The notes under the pieces were generated by a model. It was not told the DNA's origin. It did not search any database and worked only from the letters and a program-made list of their open reading frames with translations. Below, piece after piece: positions 45,781 to 58,305 of a stretch of DNA of 64,000 nt (positions within the stretch are counted from its first letter, which is position 1; each line of letters opens with the position of its first letter). The DNA lies in the NCBI GenBank assembly GCA_013397115.1, contig VWZW01007689.1, positions 786,869-850,868 on the forward strand, given 5' to 3'. The stretch is from Edolisoma coerulescens. Lineage: Eukaryota; Chordata; Aves; Passeriformes; Campephagidae. A program made the translations under genes and the position numbers.

Positions 45781-48700
45781 TGAAGACGTGCTGGGGCTGG
45801 TGTTCACATGACTTGAACCTGACTCCCTACCCTCTCCCTCCGCTTTCCTCCCCCTATTCCATGTGGAAACATCCATCCAGTGCGGCTCATCCCTGGACTG
45901 GCTGAGATGTGAGAGGCCATGGGTGTATTGAAGGCCGTGGCAAGACTTTGCCTGGCCTCAATGGGGCCGGTTTGGGTTCCTGGTGTTGGGGGGAGCATCA
46001 GAGGGGAGAGAGCAGGAGGTGGGATGTGCTGTGGAGCAACATCTCCGGGTGCTTCCCGTGTCTCCTTTTCGTGCTGGAGCAGGCACAGGGAGCGGACAGG
46101 GTCAGAGAGAGCTTTGCTCTAATCTTTCTCCTCTGGTTTTACGCCTGGGCCACAGACAGCACAAAGAAGAGTTTTCCTGTCTGTTCAAAGCTGTCTCAAA
46201 TCTACACTCCCAGCTTTTCCCTTGTTGCTCCCAGGCTGAAGCTTTTGCAGGGTTCCTGTGGATGCTGAGGAGCAGAGCCTGTCTCTGCCTGGCTGTGGTG
46301 AGGGCCTGGCAGGGCAGAGATGAATGAGGAGCAGAAGAGAGGAAACATGGCTCGCTTTATAGTGTCACTTCTATCACCGGGAGGGATCTGGGACGTGTAA
46401 TTAGCTGAAAGGGAGGCTGTTCTACATAACACAGGCCTGTTGTCCCCAGCCCAGCAGGCCGGGCGACCCAGCCTTTGGTGTCCTGGCTGGCAATGTCACC
46501 GCAGCCCCCTGGGAGCACAGCAGCCTCGCTGGAGACAGATGCTCTGTTTATTTTTCCATTTGTATTCCCAGCGTGTCCCGCTCTGTGCTAACTGTAAGCC
46601 TGGCTTAGAAATTCCCTGCAAGCACCTTATCAGATAATGAATAATGATTTATTGAACATATGGGTAAACAGCACAGATAAGATATAAATACACTTTGGAA
46701 GAGCAGTTGCATTTGTAAGGATCTGTACCAAACCCGCCCCCCCCCGTGGATTCCGGCTCCGCTTCCAGCTGCCACAAAGGCTGCTGTGCATCCCTGCAGG
46801 TCCCCATCCACGGGGGCAAAACGAAGGGCAAGGGGTGAGGGCAAAGTCACCTGCCAGGAGATACTCACAGGGATGTGGGCATTCATTGGCTCTGGCTGTA
46901 GGAGCCAGGCTTCTGCATAAGCAGGCTGCAGTACTTGAGCCAAAATTTGAATTTTGATTTGATTTTAAACAAGACTGAGGATTTGTTCACCCACTCGAAA
47001 CAAAGCAAGGCTGTGGAAGCAGAGTTGCTTGCACAGCTAAGCCAGGATGAAGACAAGAGGCACGGCTGCTCTGTGAACGTGGGCTGGGACCCCAAACCTA
47101 TGGCAGGGGTGGTGTTGGCTTCTGGAAAATGGGTTCCTGGCACTGAACCCTCCTGGGTGCACAAACCAGCCTGCTGGTGTGCTGGGCCATGCTCTGCCTC
47201 CCCGTCAATGGACTCTGTACAGCCTGCAAAGAGCAAAGTCAGCTCTGTGAGCAGGTGGGTACCTGATTTTTGTGCTGTGGCTGCCTCTGGAGGGAGATGG
47301 AAGGCAGGATCCAGATGGAAACTCAGGGATGTGATATGAATGTGGTGAAAAATGCTGTTTGTGCTGCCGTGGGGTGGAAAGACTCACTTACCTTCCCTTC
47401 TGGAGTCACTCATTCCCAGCAAACACCATCTCAGAGGCCATCCTCAGTGAAATGAACGGCTGCCTGTGTGCCCTCGTTGAGTCTCCCACATCTTTCCCGC
47501 TGAGTTTGCTGGTGGAAAACCCCTTGGAGATCCAGCACTGCTGTTTTCAGAGTTGTCCAGGAGTTGTGGCAACTCTCCACCCCTGCTCATCCTCTGGGCA
47601 TCATCTCCGACGTGGTGCCCACTGCCTCAGGTGATCTCTCCCACCTTCCAGGTGTGTGCAGCTCCTCTCTGGAGCAGGGTGGGGGGAGCTGTCAGCCTGG
47701 CCTCTGGATTTATTCTCCCTGCTGCCCTTGAGAGCCACTCCTCCACTCTGTGGCCAGGGGACCTGCCATCAGCCAGCCAGCGTTATTTGCAGCCCCCCCA
47801 GGGTCGTGGATAAATGAGAGCTGTGCCTTTCTCTCTTTAATCATCAGTCACCGAAGGCAGGGATGTTTGGATCCTTTAAAGCAGAGGAAAGTCAGACCTC
47901 TCCGGGTGGGCTGGTAGGATGTGAAGGGTTGTGGCAGGCCTGGCTAACCCTGAGATATTTGAGCTCAGCCTGGCATTGTGGGGGTTGTGATGTCCACCTG
48001 GACAATTCTGGATTGCTCAAGCTAACATGGGATAATCCTGTGAGATGCAGAGGGGGGACAGTTCAAGAGTCCTTTGAGATCATCTTTTGGGTGCAGGATG
48101 TTGGTGCAATTGATGAGTATGGGAATATCGTTAGTTTGGGTTTTCCAGCTCTGGTCCTGCCACCTGTGAGTGCAAAGATGTTTTTCTTTTCATGTGCTCT
48201 GCAACAGTGTTTGGGGCATTGCTTTCCTCAAGGCTTTTGTGGGGGCTTGGGATATCATTTCCTTTTTTGACCTGGAGATTTTTGTGTTTCATTGTAGGAA
48301 CGCTTTCCTCTTGCTCCCTCCTGGCTGTGCTCATCACCCCCGTGTTTTATCCCAGCAGGCCTAGCTCACCATCGTGTGACTTCTGGGCTAAAAGGTAAAT
48401 GACAAAAGCCCAGGGACGGGAGCCTGATGAAGCTTTGTGATCCAATCTGTTGGCAAGTACAGCCATGGAGAGAATTCAATTTGCATACATTTCCTACCCG
48501 GAATTCCTCTGGAGCTGTTGGGAGTCACCATAGCTAACACAGGCTCTGAGCTGTGGGGTTTATGTGCATGCAGAAACTACCCCCAATTTCTTGGAAAGAG
48601 ATTTACTGGAGCGTTTTTTGTCTCATTGTCCACCCCCCTCCTCCCTTCCCTGCCCGTGGGGGGATTTCGTGCTGCTGTGGAGGCTCTTTGATCTGAGTTA

Positions 48701-49379
48701 ATTCTTTGATGAGGCTTCACAAGACAATAGGGAAACAGAGCACTACTCTGGGGACAATCCTTCCTGCTCGAAAAGAAAAAGGTGGGAACTGTGCTGGCTT
48801 GGTGAGGTGGTGCAGCCCAAAGGCAAAGAGCCTCTCTTGCTGCTCCTGGGGCTGTACATCAGTGGTGGACACCAGGATGCGGATTCTGCTCTGGGCTGGG
48901 GGGAAGTGTGGGAAAGGCTGGGTGCCAGAGGGCTGTTTGGATCAGCGTGGGGGAATCAGGGTAATAATCAAAGAGAGTGTGGGGAGTTGTCTGGTGGAGG
49001 GACATGGCCCCCATGGGCTTTCCTTGCTCCCGGAAGAGGTTTAGGGATCAGTGGTGGGGGACAACGCCGTGGCCTCGGCCAGCTGGGAGTGCAGCCCTTG
49101 CTGTGTCTCGGCCAGAGCCAGGGCTGCTGTTATGGGCAGGTCTGGAAGTTTTTAAGCCCAGCTCTTCTTTCCCAAGGCCTGTTGGCTTTCCCAAAGAAAG
49201 CGGAGTGGACGTAGCCATGGATTCGGCTCCTGCCACATCAGACTCCTGTGGCTGATCCTCACCTTGGAGAAGCATCCAAACGAAGCTATGTGTGCCAGGG
49301 ACCGCCCGGAACCGCGACAGCAGCTCCCGTGGGAAAGTCACCGAGCTGCCTCTCGTTGGCCTTGGCGTCTCCTCCTTCC
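45781..49379. other. Unique non-coding stretch
   Basis: No exon or repeat family recognised. An octamer ATTTGCAT lies at 48479-48486. A C-run (cccgccccccccccgtgg type) lies near 46735-46748. Frames such as 46935-47339 and 47863-48270 have no known resemblance. Confidence 0.45.
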
Positions 49380-49720
49380 CCTTCCCGTGGCTGCTGCCCT
49401 GTTAATTGATTACTGCCCTGTTCAGCCGTTGCTGGTGGAGCTGAATGCGCCGAGTTACGGCGCGAGAGCGGAGAAAGGCAGCAGCGATTCCGAGCGCCGG
49501 GCTCGCATCTGAAAGATTACAGCACAATCTAATGAGCTCATTAATTTCATTTCATTAACCAAACACTGCTTGTGGAGAATGGCAAATATTTAAAGAAGCG
49601 CAGCAGGGTCAGAAACACATTTAATTAATGTTGTCACGTGGTGCTGAGAACAGGAGGGGGGAATAAATCCCGATGCTATACATTAACATCCATGGTGACT
49701 TCTCTTTTATATTTAATGTG
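49380..49720. promoter_or_regulatory. Candidate element: CpG core, TAAT palindrome and E-box
   Basis: A CpG-dense core (gcgccgagttacggcgcgag) at 49447-49510 is followed by a perfect 14-bp palindrome TAATGAGCTCATTA at 49530-49543. That palindrome is two inverted TAAT homeodomain cores. Further TAAT cores and a CACGTG E-box ('tgtcacgtggtg', near 49635) follow. 'gttaattgattactg' lies on the left side. This is a strong enhancer-like motif mix, but inference only. Confidence 0.4.
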
Positions 49721-51428
49721 CTGCTTGGGTGAAAGGCCTGCCTGGCTCCTGTGAGCACGGTGCCTCAGCAGCTGAGCGTGTTTCCCCTTCCTCCCAGGGT
49801 CCATGGAAGCCCGGCTGTGCCGTTATCCCCTTGAGAAGGGAATGCTCCAGACAAGAGGAGGGGGCTCCATCATGGGGTGCTTGGCGGAGGATGCCGGGTT
49901 CCCTGTGGTCCTTCTCCTTGCTAGGCCATGCCTGCTGTGATTATCACACTAAACTAGTGCTACCCCAAGCTTATCAGCTTCCTGCTCATCCAGCTGGGCA
50001 CCCTGGGCACCTCAGTGGGAGTGAAATCGGGAGTGCACACAAACGATAGGGAAGAGAGGGTCAAATCCTCTCTCCACCCCTTTGAGGTCTGGTGCACCTG
50101 GCTGTTTGTAGGGACTGGTATCAGTCACAGAGGTTACAAAGTGGGTTCTCATCCCCTTCTCCCTCGTCTCTAAGGGAATTTGGATCTGGGTTATTTTGGC
50201 ACAAACTGTCTGCATATTTATTAATCTCTTGTGGAGGTGGTCTTTGCTAAAATCTCATTTTGATGTGGGGGTGGACATCTCATTTGTGGTTCTTCCGTTA
50301 GGGCTGCTGGGAGGCATCCGAGGAAAACTACAGATTGCTTTTCTGATTGTCCTGGTACACTCTGCTTCTTCGGGAAAATTGAATTAGGATGGATACCTGG
50401 ATTGCACCTGAAGGTCTGGGTTTCTCACTGGCAAATTATTTCTGTGGTTCCAGTTCAAGGAGCATCCCAGCTAAAACAATCTTGGAGGGAGTGGACCTGG
50501 ATTTTTACCCTGGAGTCTGGCAGCGCTCTGGTGTTTCTGCACATACTTTGTGACGTGCTGGGATGCTCTTAGCTCTGCTAAAGGGCCCTGCTGTTGAGAG
50601 GGCCAGGACACGGCCCTAATTTAGGGCAAGTGGTCAGCTGAGCTTGCCTGGGATCGTAGTAGGGCCAAGAGTCTGGTACCACAAAAATCTGCTTAGGCAA
50701 GGAATTGTAAAACCAAACCTGCCTCGGGGGACCCCTTCATCCTGCCAGCAAACCTCAGGGCTTCACCCATTCCTCTGCAAGCCTCTCCTCGGAGCAGAGC
50801 TGTGTCTGTGCAGGCAGGACCAGTGCTCCCTTGCCATAAGGGCAAATGCCCTGTGCTCGGCAACATTCCTTGGTGGCAATTCCAGCAAGTGCTGGTAATG
50901 CAGGACTGATGGTGGGGTGACTTCAAAGCAAGGATGCAGCCTGGCTGGGCAGGTGGGGAGCAGGGTTCTCATTAATTCCATAACTGGGGGAAGCAGCCCG
51001 GCTCAAAGACTGAGCATAAATTGTGAATTGCTCATGAATTAGTCCTTTGGTGACAGCTTTCTCCTCAGAGCCCGGTGCTTCCACAGGCAATTCCAAGCAG
51101 TGGGTGAAGGCAAAGAGCAGGAGGAGCTGCTCTCCTTTGGCTCTGCTCTGTGGCAGCTCTCCCATTACCCCATTGCTCACCTCTCGCCTTGTCATTACTT
51201 GATTCCTCGTTATTGCAATAAAATGAAGCTGTGCTTCGGGCTCCTGAGTTCATCCTCCAGCACGCAGCACTAACCCGGGTGGCTCGAGGCCAGGTGCTTC
51301 CCACAGGCTCAGCTGCTGGGAGCAGCTCCGGGAAAAACCTGCTGTTGGGATGGAGGGGTGGGTGGCTGCCTGGGGCCGAGAGGTCTCAGCACCACTCTGG
51401 AAGCACTCATGCCCTCATGTGCCAACAG
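49721..51428. other. Unique non-coding stretch
   Basis: Ordinary mixed sequence; no exon or repeat family recognised. Confidence 0.5.
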
Positions 51429-51627
51429 AATGAGGGGTTTGTCCCTCTGTGCTGGAGACCCAGCCCTGCAGGTGGCCCAGAACGAGGGGTTTGTCCCCCT
51501 GTGCTGGAGACCCAGCCCTGCAGGTGGCCCAGAACGAGGGGTTTGTCCCCCTGTGCTGGAGACCCAGCCCTGCAGGTGGCCCAGAACAAGGGGTTTGTCC
51601 CCCTGTGCTGAGGACCCAGCTGTGCTG
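51429..51627. repeat. 52-bp minisatellite, about four copies
   Basis: Copies start at 51429, 51481, 51533 and 51585. Copies 2 and 3 are identical by eye. Copy 1 differs at two sites, and copy 4 is partial and diverges after 'ccctgtgctg'. Since 52 is not a multiple of three, the same peptide stretches recur in different frames. That explains several overlapping repetitive open frames on both strands. No interspersed spacers, so it is not CRISPR-like. Confidence 0.95.
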
Positions 51628-54159
51628 GCGGCTCCAATGGAATCCCTTGGGGAATGCCAAGGGTCAGCTGCTGTTGCTGCTCCCTACGGAAGAGCCCACA
51701 GTGCCCCTCGCTGCATTAAGGCTGGAGAGAGGCAGAAACATCTGATGTGAATTGCCGGTGGTTGTTTGGGTCCAGCCTCTCAGCTCGCCTCGAGGGAGAG
51801 CAGTGGATGAGCGGAGCCCGTGTCCTTGGCTGGCAGCTGCTGTCCCAGGGAGCCTGGGGCCTGTGCCGGGTGAGTGTGTGAGTGCTGCCCAGGAGGCAGA
51901 GAGTGACAATTTCCATGGTGAGTGGGCTGGAATGTCCTTCCCATTCCTGACATATGGCTCCTGGGCAGGCCCAGCTTGTGCTTTGCGCTTGGCTGGATGG
52001 TCCCAATATACAGCTCAGCATGGGAAGAGGCAAAATCCCTCGCTTTTCCTCGGGAAGAGCAACAGCCCAGCGTGACCTGGGGAAAGGTCCCTGCAGGTCC
52101 AGCCCAGCCACAGGACAATGGTGTTTGCCTGGGCTGAAGTCAGGGGCTGGAGCAGGAGGTGAGAGCTGTGGGGAGCCTGACAGGACTTGGCTGGTTTGGG
52201 CAGCCTTGCCAAGCCTTGGAGCCGGGATGCTGGAAGCGTTTCCGTGCTCCTGGTGACGCTCATCGCCCTTTCCCAGGAGGATCTGTCTTTGTCCTGGCTT
52301 TGAAGCCAGGAGCAAGACGCCCACTGCATCCTGCTGAACCTCTTCTCTCATGCCTGGGAAGAAAACCCCTTCTCCTGCCTGGAATCACTGGGACAAAACC
52401 TCGGGTGGCCGAGGAAGGAGCTATGCCCTTCAGCCACTGCCTCGAGGGCTGGGCTTTGCTGCTCTGCCCTTTGCAGGGATTAAAGCAGCTCTTCCCCGTG
52501 GCTTCTTGGCTCCCCAAAAAGCCAGGTCACTCCAGGGATGTGACAGATTGGCTGCTGACCTGGAAGGATATCAAATGGAAGGATTTAGCTTCTGGAGGGG
52601 ACTTGTCCAAGGGACTTGTGGGTGCAGAAACAAAAAAGCTTCCCAAATACCAATGCTGTCTGTTCTGCTGCTCCTTGAGGCTAGGAAGTGGAGGGAAAGA
52701 GCACCTGACAGCAAAATGCTCCCTGAACCACGACTATTTCCCAGAATTCCCATTCCCAGCCTCTTTGAGGAAGTGTTTGACCATCTTTGAAGGTGTTTTC
52801 TGATGTCTGTCATCTGTGAACAGATTTTCTTGCCCTATTCTCTGAGATTTGGCCCATGACCAGAAGTTTGGTTGCCCCTTTTATACTCCAGGTCGTTGAA
52901 TCCCTGACAACTGGCCAGCTCAGAGAAGTGGAAAAACCTTTTCTTTTAAACCTTTCCAGCAATATTGACAAATCAGAACATTCACGGGATCAGGAAAAAA
53001 CCAGTTTTACCAGTAGGAAGCCAAAAGGCAGAATGTCAAACCAAAAATGTGGAATTTGTCAGAACTTTAAACAATATTTTTATGTAGTTCTTATTTTTTG
53101 TCTTTTCAGGGTGAGAGAGATTCCCTGCTCGTGAGCTGAAAGGCAAAGATTTTTTCCCAGCTCCAGTCGTGGCACCTTCTCTGCTGTCAGAATTGATGGT
53201 TCAGATTATCAAGATACTTCAGGCTTCAATACTTGTGCTCCCTTAATTGAGGTATTACAGATACTATGGATTTTTTTTTAGTACATCCTTTACTTTTTGT
53301 TGTTTTCCATGGTTCACTGGTTGCTTCTGTGGGTGAACTTGGAGTTCTACCCAGAAGGTAAACAGAAGTCCTTAAATAAATAAAAAAAATGACTGAAAAA
53401 AAGTCTAAATATAAATCTGTCAAAATCAGACTCTTCTTTCTCTGCAGCAGCGTTGAAGGGAAGCAGTCGATTGCGGGGATCTGCATCCAGAGCAGGAATA
53501 TCCTCCTCATGGCTCTCAGGGTGGGATCTGGCAGCCGTGGGGCTGCGTGTCCATCAAGGGTGTGGAGACAGATCCATGGGCTGTGGAGAAAAACCGCACG
53601 GGGGAAGTCATGACTCGGCTGAACTCTTGAACAAAAATGCCACAAGCTTCCATGGATTTCACCCTTGGCAGGGAAAAGGAGAAAGGAATGTTCTTTTCTT
53701 TGCTGTTTGGCCCAAGCATTTAATTGTCCTCCAAGTCAACTTCGTGGAAGGTACAGAAGACTCAGTTTCTCTGTTACTGGGAGATGTGCACTCAAAGGCA
53801 CAGAGAGATTTGGAAATTCTTGTCCTTGCTGAAAGTCATCGAAACTGGATTTCCAACAAAAACTTGGCATCACTTTTGGTGGTCACTCAGTCCATAAAAC
53901 ACTGTGCTTCCCTTCTCCAGCTCTTCCCTTGCAAGTCTTCCCTTGCTTCCTCTTCTCTGTAGGCACTCTGGCAGTCATTCCAGTTCATGGAATGTTGGGC
54001 TGTGGCTGAAGTGTTTCAGTCTTTACTTCTTTTTTACCAAGGAAGAAAAAAAAATTCTTTTTGTTTCTTATGGAAAAGTTGAGACAAAAAATGGTTTTCA
54101 TTAGAAATTCCCACGGGGAAGGAATAGCAGACGGAATCCTGTTCTCTGACTAACTCTTC
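51628..54159. other. Unique non-coding stretch
   Basis: No exon recognised. Overlapping frames of 200-215 codons (51716-52351 minus, 52159-52803 plus) lie in GC-rich, stop-poor sequence without a recognisable domain. From about 52800 the sequence becomes AT-rich with T-runs (53270-53400). Confidence 0.45.
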
Positions 54160-54510
54160 TTTCAAACACTGAGGCAGAGTGAATCTTTTATAAGCTGTTT
54201 TAAAACGGGGATTGTAAACAGAATTGTCCATGAGAATGGAGAATGTCTTGCACATCCTAAAAAGTGCCGGGCTGTTGTTGTGCAGGGGCTGCTCCCGCTC
54301 CACCTCCTCTGATTAAACACCAACACACTGCGTTCAAGCAAAGCCTCCAGGCAGCTTTCCATATTCATGAGACAAGGGCTTTACCAGGAAAGGCGGCTTT
54401 TTGGGGGAATGTCAATATGAATATTACAGTCTCTCTGCTTTTGTATTGTCCCCTAAACCGTCAGAGTGAAATTGTAGGAGATAATGTGCAATTATGCTGT
54501 CACTGAAGTG
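54160..54510. promoter_or_regulatory. Candidate conserved non-coding element
   Basis: A complex AT-rich island with 'gggattgtaaacagaattg' (forkhead-type gtaaaca), 'catattcatgagacaagg', 'gtcaatatgaatattacag' and 'gataatgtgcaattatgctg'. No simple repeat. Function is inferred. Confidence 0.33.
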
Positions 54511-56744
54511 TGTGGAGCCGTCTGCAGGAGCTTTGGAGAGAGATCCTTCTAGGAACGGCAGGGCTGCCTGCTCCCACGTCTGCTGGGCTTCAAAGATGGG
54601 CTGCAAGCTGCATCTCACCCTGTGTGTGTGTGTGAGGCTGTCTGAGACTCGGCAGTGACGTGTTCTCCTTGTCCTCTTCAGCCAGGAAAGCACGGCAGAT
54701 GTTGGGAGTGGAGCTTCCAGAGGAGCAAGAAGAGGAGATCCTAATAACTTTCAGGAATGACTCAGATTGACTCAGAGACATTTTGTGTCATCCTAAGGAC
54801 ATGGAAACACATCTCCTGCTCCTCTAGCTGGGATGGATTGGCTTTGTGTGGGTGGAGAGCTTGGGGATCCCATCTTGCCTGGTTCCTCTTTGCACAAGGA
54901 CCAGATTTGGGGGTGCAGTTTTGGGTGAAGGAGATTTTGGGCTTGGGAGTGAGGGGTTTGCAGACAGCTGAGGTTTTGGAGAGGGAGCACTTCTCTCATC
55001 AGCTGCTGTGTTTCTTGGTTTAAGTCACTGATAAGTGCTGTGAAGGACTCCGTGGTGACCAAGTGAAGGTGAGGCTGAGACATTTTGCAGCCCTGGGGAC
55101 AGGCTCCTCTTGACTCTTTTGTTTTTGTGAGTGATGTCCCCACTTAGGGGTAAATAATATTTTTCATTCTATATTATTGATTTCCCCCATTTAAACATGC
55201 TCAATATTTAAATTCCATGCTCTGGAATGGCCAGAGCTGGGGGAGCTGCTGAGCCTGGGGCAGCACTGGCAGGAGGGAGAGAGCAGGATGGGGAAGGGTT
55301 CAACTGCCCTGTTGGTGCTGGGATGGGTCAGCCTCCTCCTTGCCACTGGGAATTGCAAGAGCCTGTCCCCTGAGCTGTTCCAGCTGGAACGAGGATGGTT
55401 CTGGGGTGGCATTTGTTTAGGATCCCTATGGAGTTGCAGTAGGATTGCTGACCCACAAGTTTCTTTCACCTCTTTATTCCCCCGCTCTGAGAAGATAAAA
55501 TCCACTTATGCTTGACAGGCCCACTTGTATAACAGCGTGGAGCCAGGCCAGTGCCTGCTGGGGTTGGGATCACACACGTTTGGGATGAAGCCCCTTCTCA
55601 GCTGTGCGGTGCCAGCGGGTTGGGAAGACCTTGCAGAGAGGGGCTCCTCTGCCCCATGCCAGGCATGGTCAAGCTGCTCTGTTGAACCTCATTCTCTCCT
55701 TCTCCCAGGGCAGGAAGCTGATTCGCTCACTTGTGAGGGGCTGGGAGGAAGGCTGGGCTCCAAACCCTGGCTCCTGGTGAGCCAAGACGAAGAGGCACGG
55801 AAGAGCGGTGGATAAGAAAAGCCTCCTGTTGCCAAGCAGAGCAGTTTTATTGCAAGTCTTAACGGTATTTACTGCGCTTTGCAAGAGCCCCAGAGCTGGA
55901 TTTCGTGTAGTTCAGCTGTCACTGAAAGGCAAATGTACAGTTCTGGCCCTCCTGGCCTTGTTGACATCCTGGAAAATGAGATTCCTGGGCGGCAAAGAGC
56001 CAGCAGGCTCTACCCCTCCCCAGAACGTGCTGTCTTCAGATCCCAGAGCGAAACCTGGCACTTGGAAGGCTGTGCTTGGGTTCGTTGGTACTGATCATCT
56101 GCCCAAATTCTTCCTGGCTTGTTCGGGCTGTCTCTGAGACCCACAAGGCTTGGCCTGAAAATCTCTTATTCAACGGCATTGATCTCGTGGTAGAGAGCTG
56201 TTTCATTTAATTGTTCTCTCTCTGTTCCCCTGGGCGTTTCCACTCCTTCCCTGACACGAAAGCCTGTCCTTGCTGGTCGGAGTATCCCCAGGTGGGGTCC
56301 CCTGGCCGGCAGGGCTGGATGTGGCTGGGGAACATCTCCGGGAAGGGCATGAGGAGAGGAGCATCCCTCCATCAGCCAGGGTTTCACGGAGCAGTCTTTG
56401 TGCTGACAGGAGAAGAATAGTGGGACTGTAAGTGGCTTTTTCCCAAGGGATGTGGGACAAGGCGATGTCCCGGGAGCAGGCACAGTGAGCCTGAGGCCAC
56501 TTCTGGCCATCAGGAGAAGCCTTTGCTTGAGAAAAAGTGTCTGCTCTTGTCTCCTGTATTTTTTTTCACCCCCGTTGCCATTAAGATAATTAAATCAGAG
56601 GTCATGATTGCGGCTGGGGAAGGAGAAGTGTCAGACAGCCGTCCCTGGCTGGGGTCGTTGCACCTTCCTTCCTCCCACAAATACCACCTCTGAGCAGGCA
56701 TCCGGCCTCGCTCCTCTTTCTGTTTAATTTATGAATAAATAATT
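54511..56744. other. Unique non-coding stretch
   Basis: It contains a short TG run (54621-54634). 'gccattaagataattaaatc' near 56578-56597 and 'tttaatttatgaataaataa' just before the CpG block are AT-rich and may belong to a regulatory unit with it. No exon recognised. Confidence 0.45.
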
Positions 56745-57065
56745 GCAGCGGCGGAGGATAAATCAGGCGCTCCGGCTGCGCTGGCGCTGTGAGCCGGCTC
56801 CTCGGTGCGCCTTCATCCCGCGCGGAGCGGTGCCTGGCAGAGCGTGCGGCATTCCTCCCTCTGCCCCATCCCTCCCGCTCCCATTGTCCGCCCCAGCGCC
56901 AGCCGGCAGACCTGCCCCCTCCTTTAATTCCCTGCTGGGGGCTGCTGTCCCGGGCCACACAAGTGAAAGCATTCCCGAGGCTGAACAAGGCTTCCCGAGG
57001 GAGGGCGGGCAGTGGGAACGGCGCAGGGGGGCCGTTTATTATCCTTCCCAGACTCGGGCGACTGC
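56745..57065. promoter_or_regulatory. CpG-rich block, CpG-island-like
   Basis: I count about 28 CpG dinucleotides in roughly 320 bp, by far the densest in the window (for example gcgctccggctgcgctggcg and cccgcgcggagcgg). It is non-repetitive and follows an AT-rich stretch. Such blocks often mark promoters or alternative first exons. A 249-codon minus-strand frame (56602-57351) covers it, but stop-poor GC-rich DNA is enough to explain that. No TATA box, start context or known protein is recognised. Confidence 0.5.
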
Positions 57066-58034
57066 ACTCTTTGGGGGAAGATTTCTCAGGGATGGTTTTG
57101 TGGTTTTCCTTCCAGGGCTGTGGTACTGAGAGATGCTGGGAGCACAGAGCGGGGATGCTCTGTAGGGCACGGCAGGGCTTCGGTACAACCAGGGGTAGAT
57201 TTATGATCCTTTTTCCCTCAGAGACGACGGGTGTTGGTAAGGAAAGGTTTCCTGGTTTATGTCGGTTAAAATCAGCGGCCAGGGCTGCTGTCCTGGGCAC
57301 GTAGTGGTGTGGAGACGCTTTTTTCAGTGCAGTCAGGACTTCTGACAACATTGGTCCTCACAACAAGGAGCAAAACCTTTTCCTGACCCAGCTACAGAGG
57401 GCGAGAGGGTGGATCTGAGGATATTGGGAACAGCCTGGGAAGCTGGAGGCTCCCTCAGGGATCTGTTGTGTTTCTCAGCCCGCTGTTGATCTCTATTTTA
57501 CCCCAAGCAGAGCTCGTCGGTGCCCAGCATCCCTCACGCAGTGCCTGACAAAGTACGGGATGAGCTCCCAGCAGGGCCAGCCCAGGTGTGAATCCTTTGC
57601 CAGCTGGATTTTCCCAAGGCCTGTTGGACGTGACCGTTCAGTGCAGGTGCCACTTCTTCATGCATGAGACTCGTCAGACACATCTGACACCAGCCTCAGA
57701 GCAGCTGGGAGGGGTGTGAGGCTGTCCCTCCCCCAGCACAGGCTGTTTGCATCCCGCACCCTTTCCACTGGCAGCTCCCCATGCCAGCTGCTATCCCAGC
57801 TCCTGCCTGTTCTGCACTATCCCATGCTCATGCTCCAAATGCTTCTTCCGTAGCTGTTGGATGGGAGCAAGAGCAGGAGCGAGGGGTGGCCACACCCTAT
57901 GGAATGGAGGCGAATGGGAATTTTTGTATCTGCAGCTTCCCAGGGTGCTCCTGCTCATGCTGGGGTCAGACATGGTGGTACTGGAGCAACAAATGCATGG
58001 GAGAAATAAATGGGATTGGGAGATTTGTCCAAGA
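57066..58034. other. Unique non-coding sequence
   Basis: Ordinary mixed sequence between the CpG block and a CR1. Nothing recognised. Confidence 0.5.
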
Positions 58035-58305
58035 GAGCTGGAGAGGGACTTTTGGCAAGGACGTGAAGTGACAAGGCGAGGAGGGATGGCTTAAAGCTGA
58101 AAAGGGCAGGTTGGGATGGAATATTGGCAAGGAATTTTTCCCTGGGAGGGTGGGGAGGCCCTGGCACAGGGTGCCCAGAGCTGTGGCTGCCCCTGGATCC
58201 CTGGAAGTGCCCAAGGTTAGGCTGGATGGGGCTTGGAGCACCCTGGGACAGTGGAAGGTCCTTAAGGTCCCTTCCAACCCAAAGCACTCTCAAATTCTAT
58301 GATTT
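58035..58305 (+). repeat. CR1 LINE 3' fragment, sense
   Basis: The blocks are 'agctggagagggacttttgg', 'gggaggccctggcacagggt', 'gctgcccctggatccctgga', 'ggctggatggggcttggagc', 'aaggtcccttccaaccc' and the end 'attctatgattt'. It is the same subfamily as the copy at 61.3 kb. Confidence 0.92.

Noticed and set aside
51429..51627. CRISPR-like array
   Set aside because: Copies are directly adjacent without spacers, and the sequence is vertebrate.
51231..51750. Repetitive open frames as a repeat protein
   Set aside because: They are the same 52-bp minisatellite read in three frames on both strands.
56602..57351. 249-codon minus-strand open frame
   Set aside because: It covers a CpG-rich, stop-poor block, has no domain or motif I recognise, and overlaps other long frames of equal quality on the opposite strand.
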